A DNA stretch of 58,347 nucleotides, taken from NCBI GenBank assembly GCA_017541025.1, contig JAFXZY010000022.1, positions 1-58,347 on the forward strand. The letters run 5' to 3'. The notes under the pieces are model-generated. The model had not been told where the DNA came from. It made no database searches and saw only the letters and a list, made by a program, of their open reading frames with translations. The DNA is from Bacteroidaceae bacterium. GTDB taxonomy: Bacteria; Bacteroidota; Bacteroidia; Bacteroidales; Bacteroidaceae. A program made the position numbers and the translations under genes. Shown here piece after piece: positions 58,229 through 58,347 of this stretch (position 1 is the stretch's first letter; each line of letters opens with the position of its first letter).

Positions 58229-58347
58229 TTAAAGAAAACCGCCAAAACCCTTCTGCTTAGGTTGAGACTTCGTCTTTGATGTTATGTCTGCGTCCTTTTC
58301 CTTGTGTGCAAGCACCCAGATAAAAGCACCCAGCCACACCATCAATC
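58229..58347 (-). CDS. C-terminal end of a membrane protein gene, cut by the window edge
   Basis: On the minus strand the frame reads MVWLGAFIWVLAHKEKDADI, TSKTKSQPKQKGFGGFL and a stop at 58229-58231. It shows a transmembrane segment and a basic glycine-ended cytoplasmic tail. The beginning lies outside the window, so the family cannot be named. Confidence 0.55.
   Translation of the reverse strand, partial: LMVWLGAFIWVLAHKEKDADITSKTKSQPKQKGFGGFL

Overview
The window reads as a chromosomal segment of a Bacteroidales bacterium, most likely Prevotella or a close relative. The evidence is the recurring Bacteroidetes-type promoter box (TAnnTTTG) in front of genes, the lack of Shine-Dalgarno sites, type III glutamine synthetase, the short AMP nucleosidase beside holA, a DUF4248/HU/smalltalk island, and thioredoxin-fold and TonB-dependent envelope proteins. 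This is inference from protein recognition; nothing was searched.

Layout. 0.3-9.7 kb: a shortened RAYT-like transposase, an ECF sigma/anti-sigma/secreted-protein module, and an array of secreted thioredoxin-like paralogs ending in a decayed copy and a terminator. 9.8-13.2 kb: a graveyard of small toxin-antitoxin cassettes in which the antitoxins look intact and the toxins are truncated, separated by four copies of a hairpin repeat. 13.2-15.4 kb: a 532-aa TnpB/Cas12-like RuvC nuclease with a 5-repeat CRISPR array directly upstream, an anti-repeat beside the array and a matching promoter. It is a single-effector locus with no cas1 or cas2 and is the most interesting element here. 15.6-22.3 kb: two small paired proteins, an orphan HigA-like antitoxin, and the conserved Bacteroidales primase/HU/smalltalk island (DUF3987-like ATPase, CHC2-TOPRIM primase, DUF4248, HU, smalltalk, P5-like protein).

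22.3-24.7 kb holds a second ECF module paralogous to the first. 24.8-32.8 kb: a LytTR regulator, a small membrane protein, a TonB receptor plus lipoprotein flanked by two alleles of an MGMT-like gene end, a third ECF sigma factor, an alanine/glycine symporter and a hemolysin III protein. 33.0-36.2 kb: pyrK-pyrD-trmD with a zeta-like kinase and small partner appended. 36.3-46.1 kb: a repressor, an AT-rich non-coding stretch, then housekeeping genes (holA, AMP nucleosidase, zinc ribbon, Nif3-like, agmatine-to-putrescine genes, glutamine synthetase III). 46.1-50.6 kb: two glycosidases and a full-length RAYT-like transposase.

50.8-57.7 kb is an AT-rich putative defence island: a WYL regulator, a 1250-aa helicase-nuclease and a 659-aa partner. 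The last 120 bases hold the end of a truncated membrane-protein gene. Three dispersed repeat families overlay the genes: palindromic CCCCTCTCC-type elements, several inserted in frame inside coding regions; heptanucleotide tandem tracts; and AACGATAACG-type tracts.
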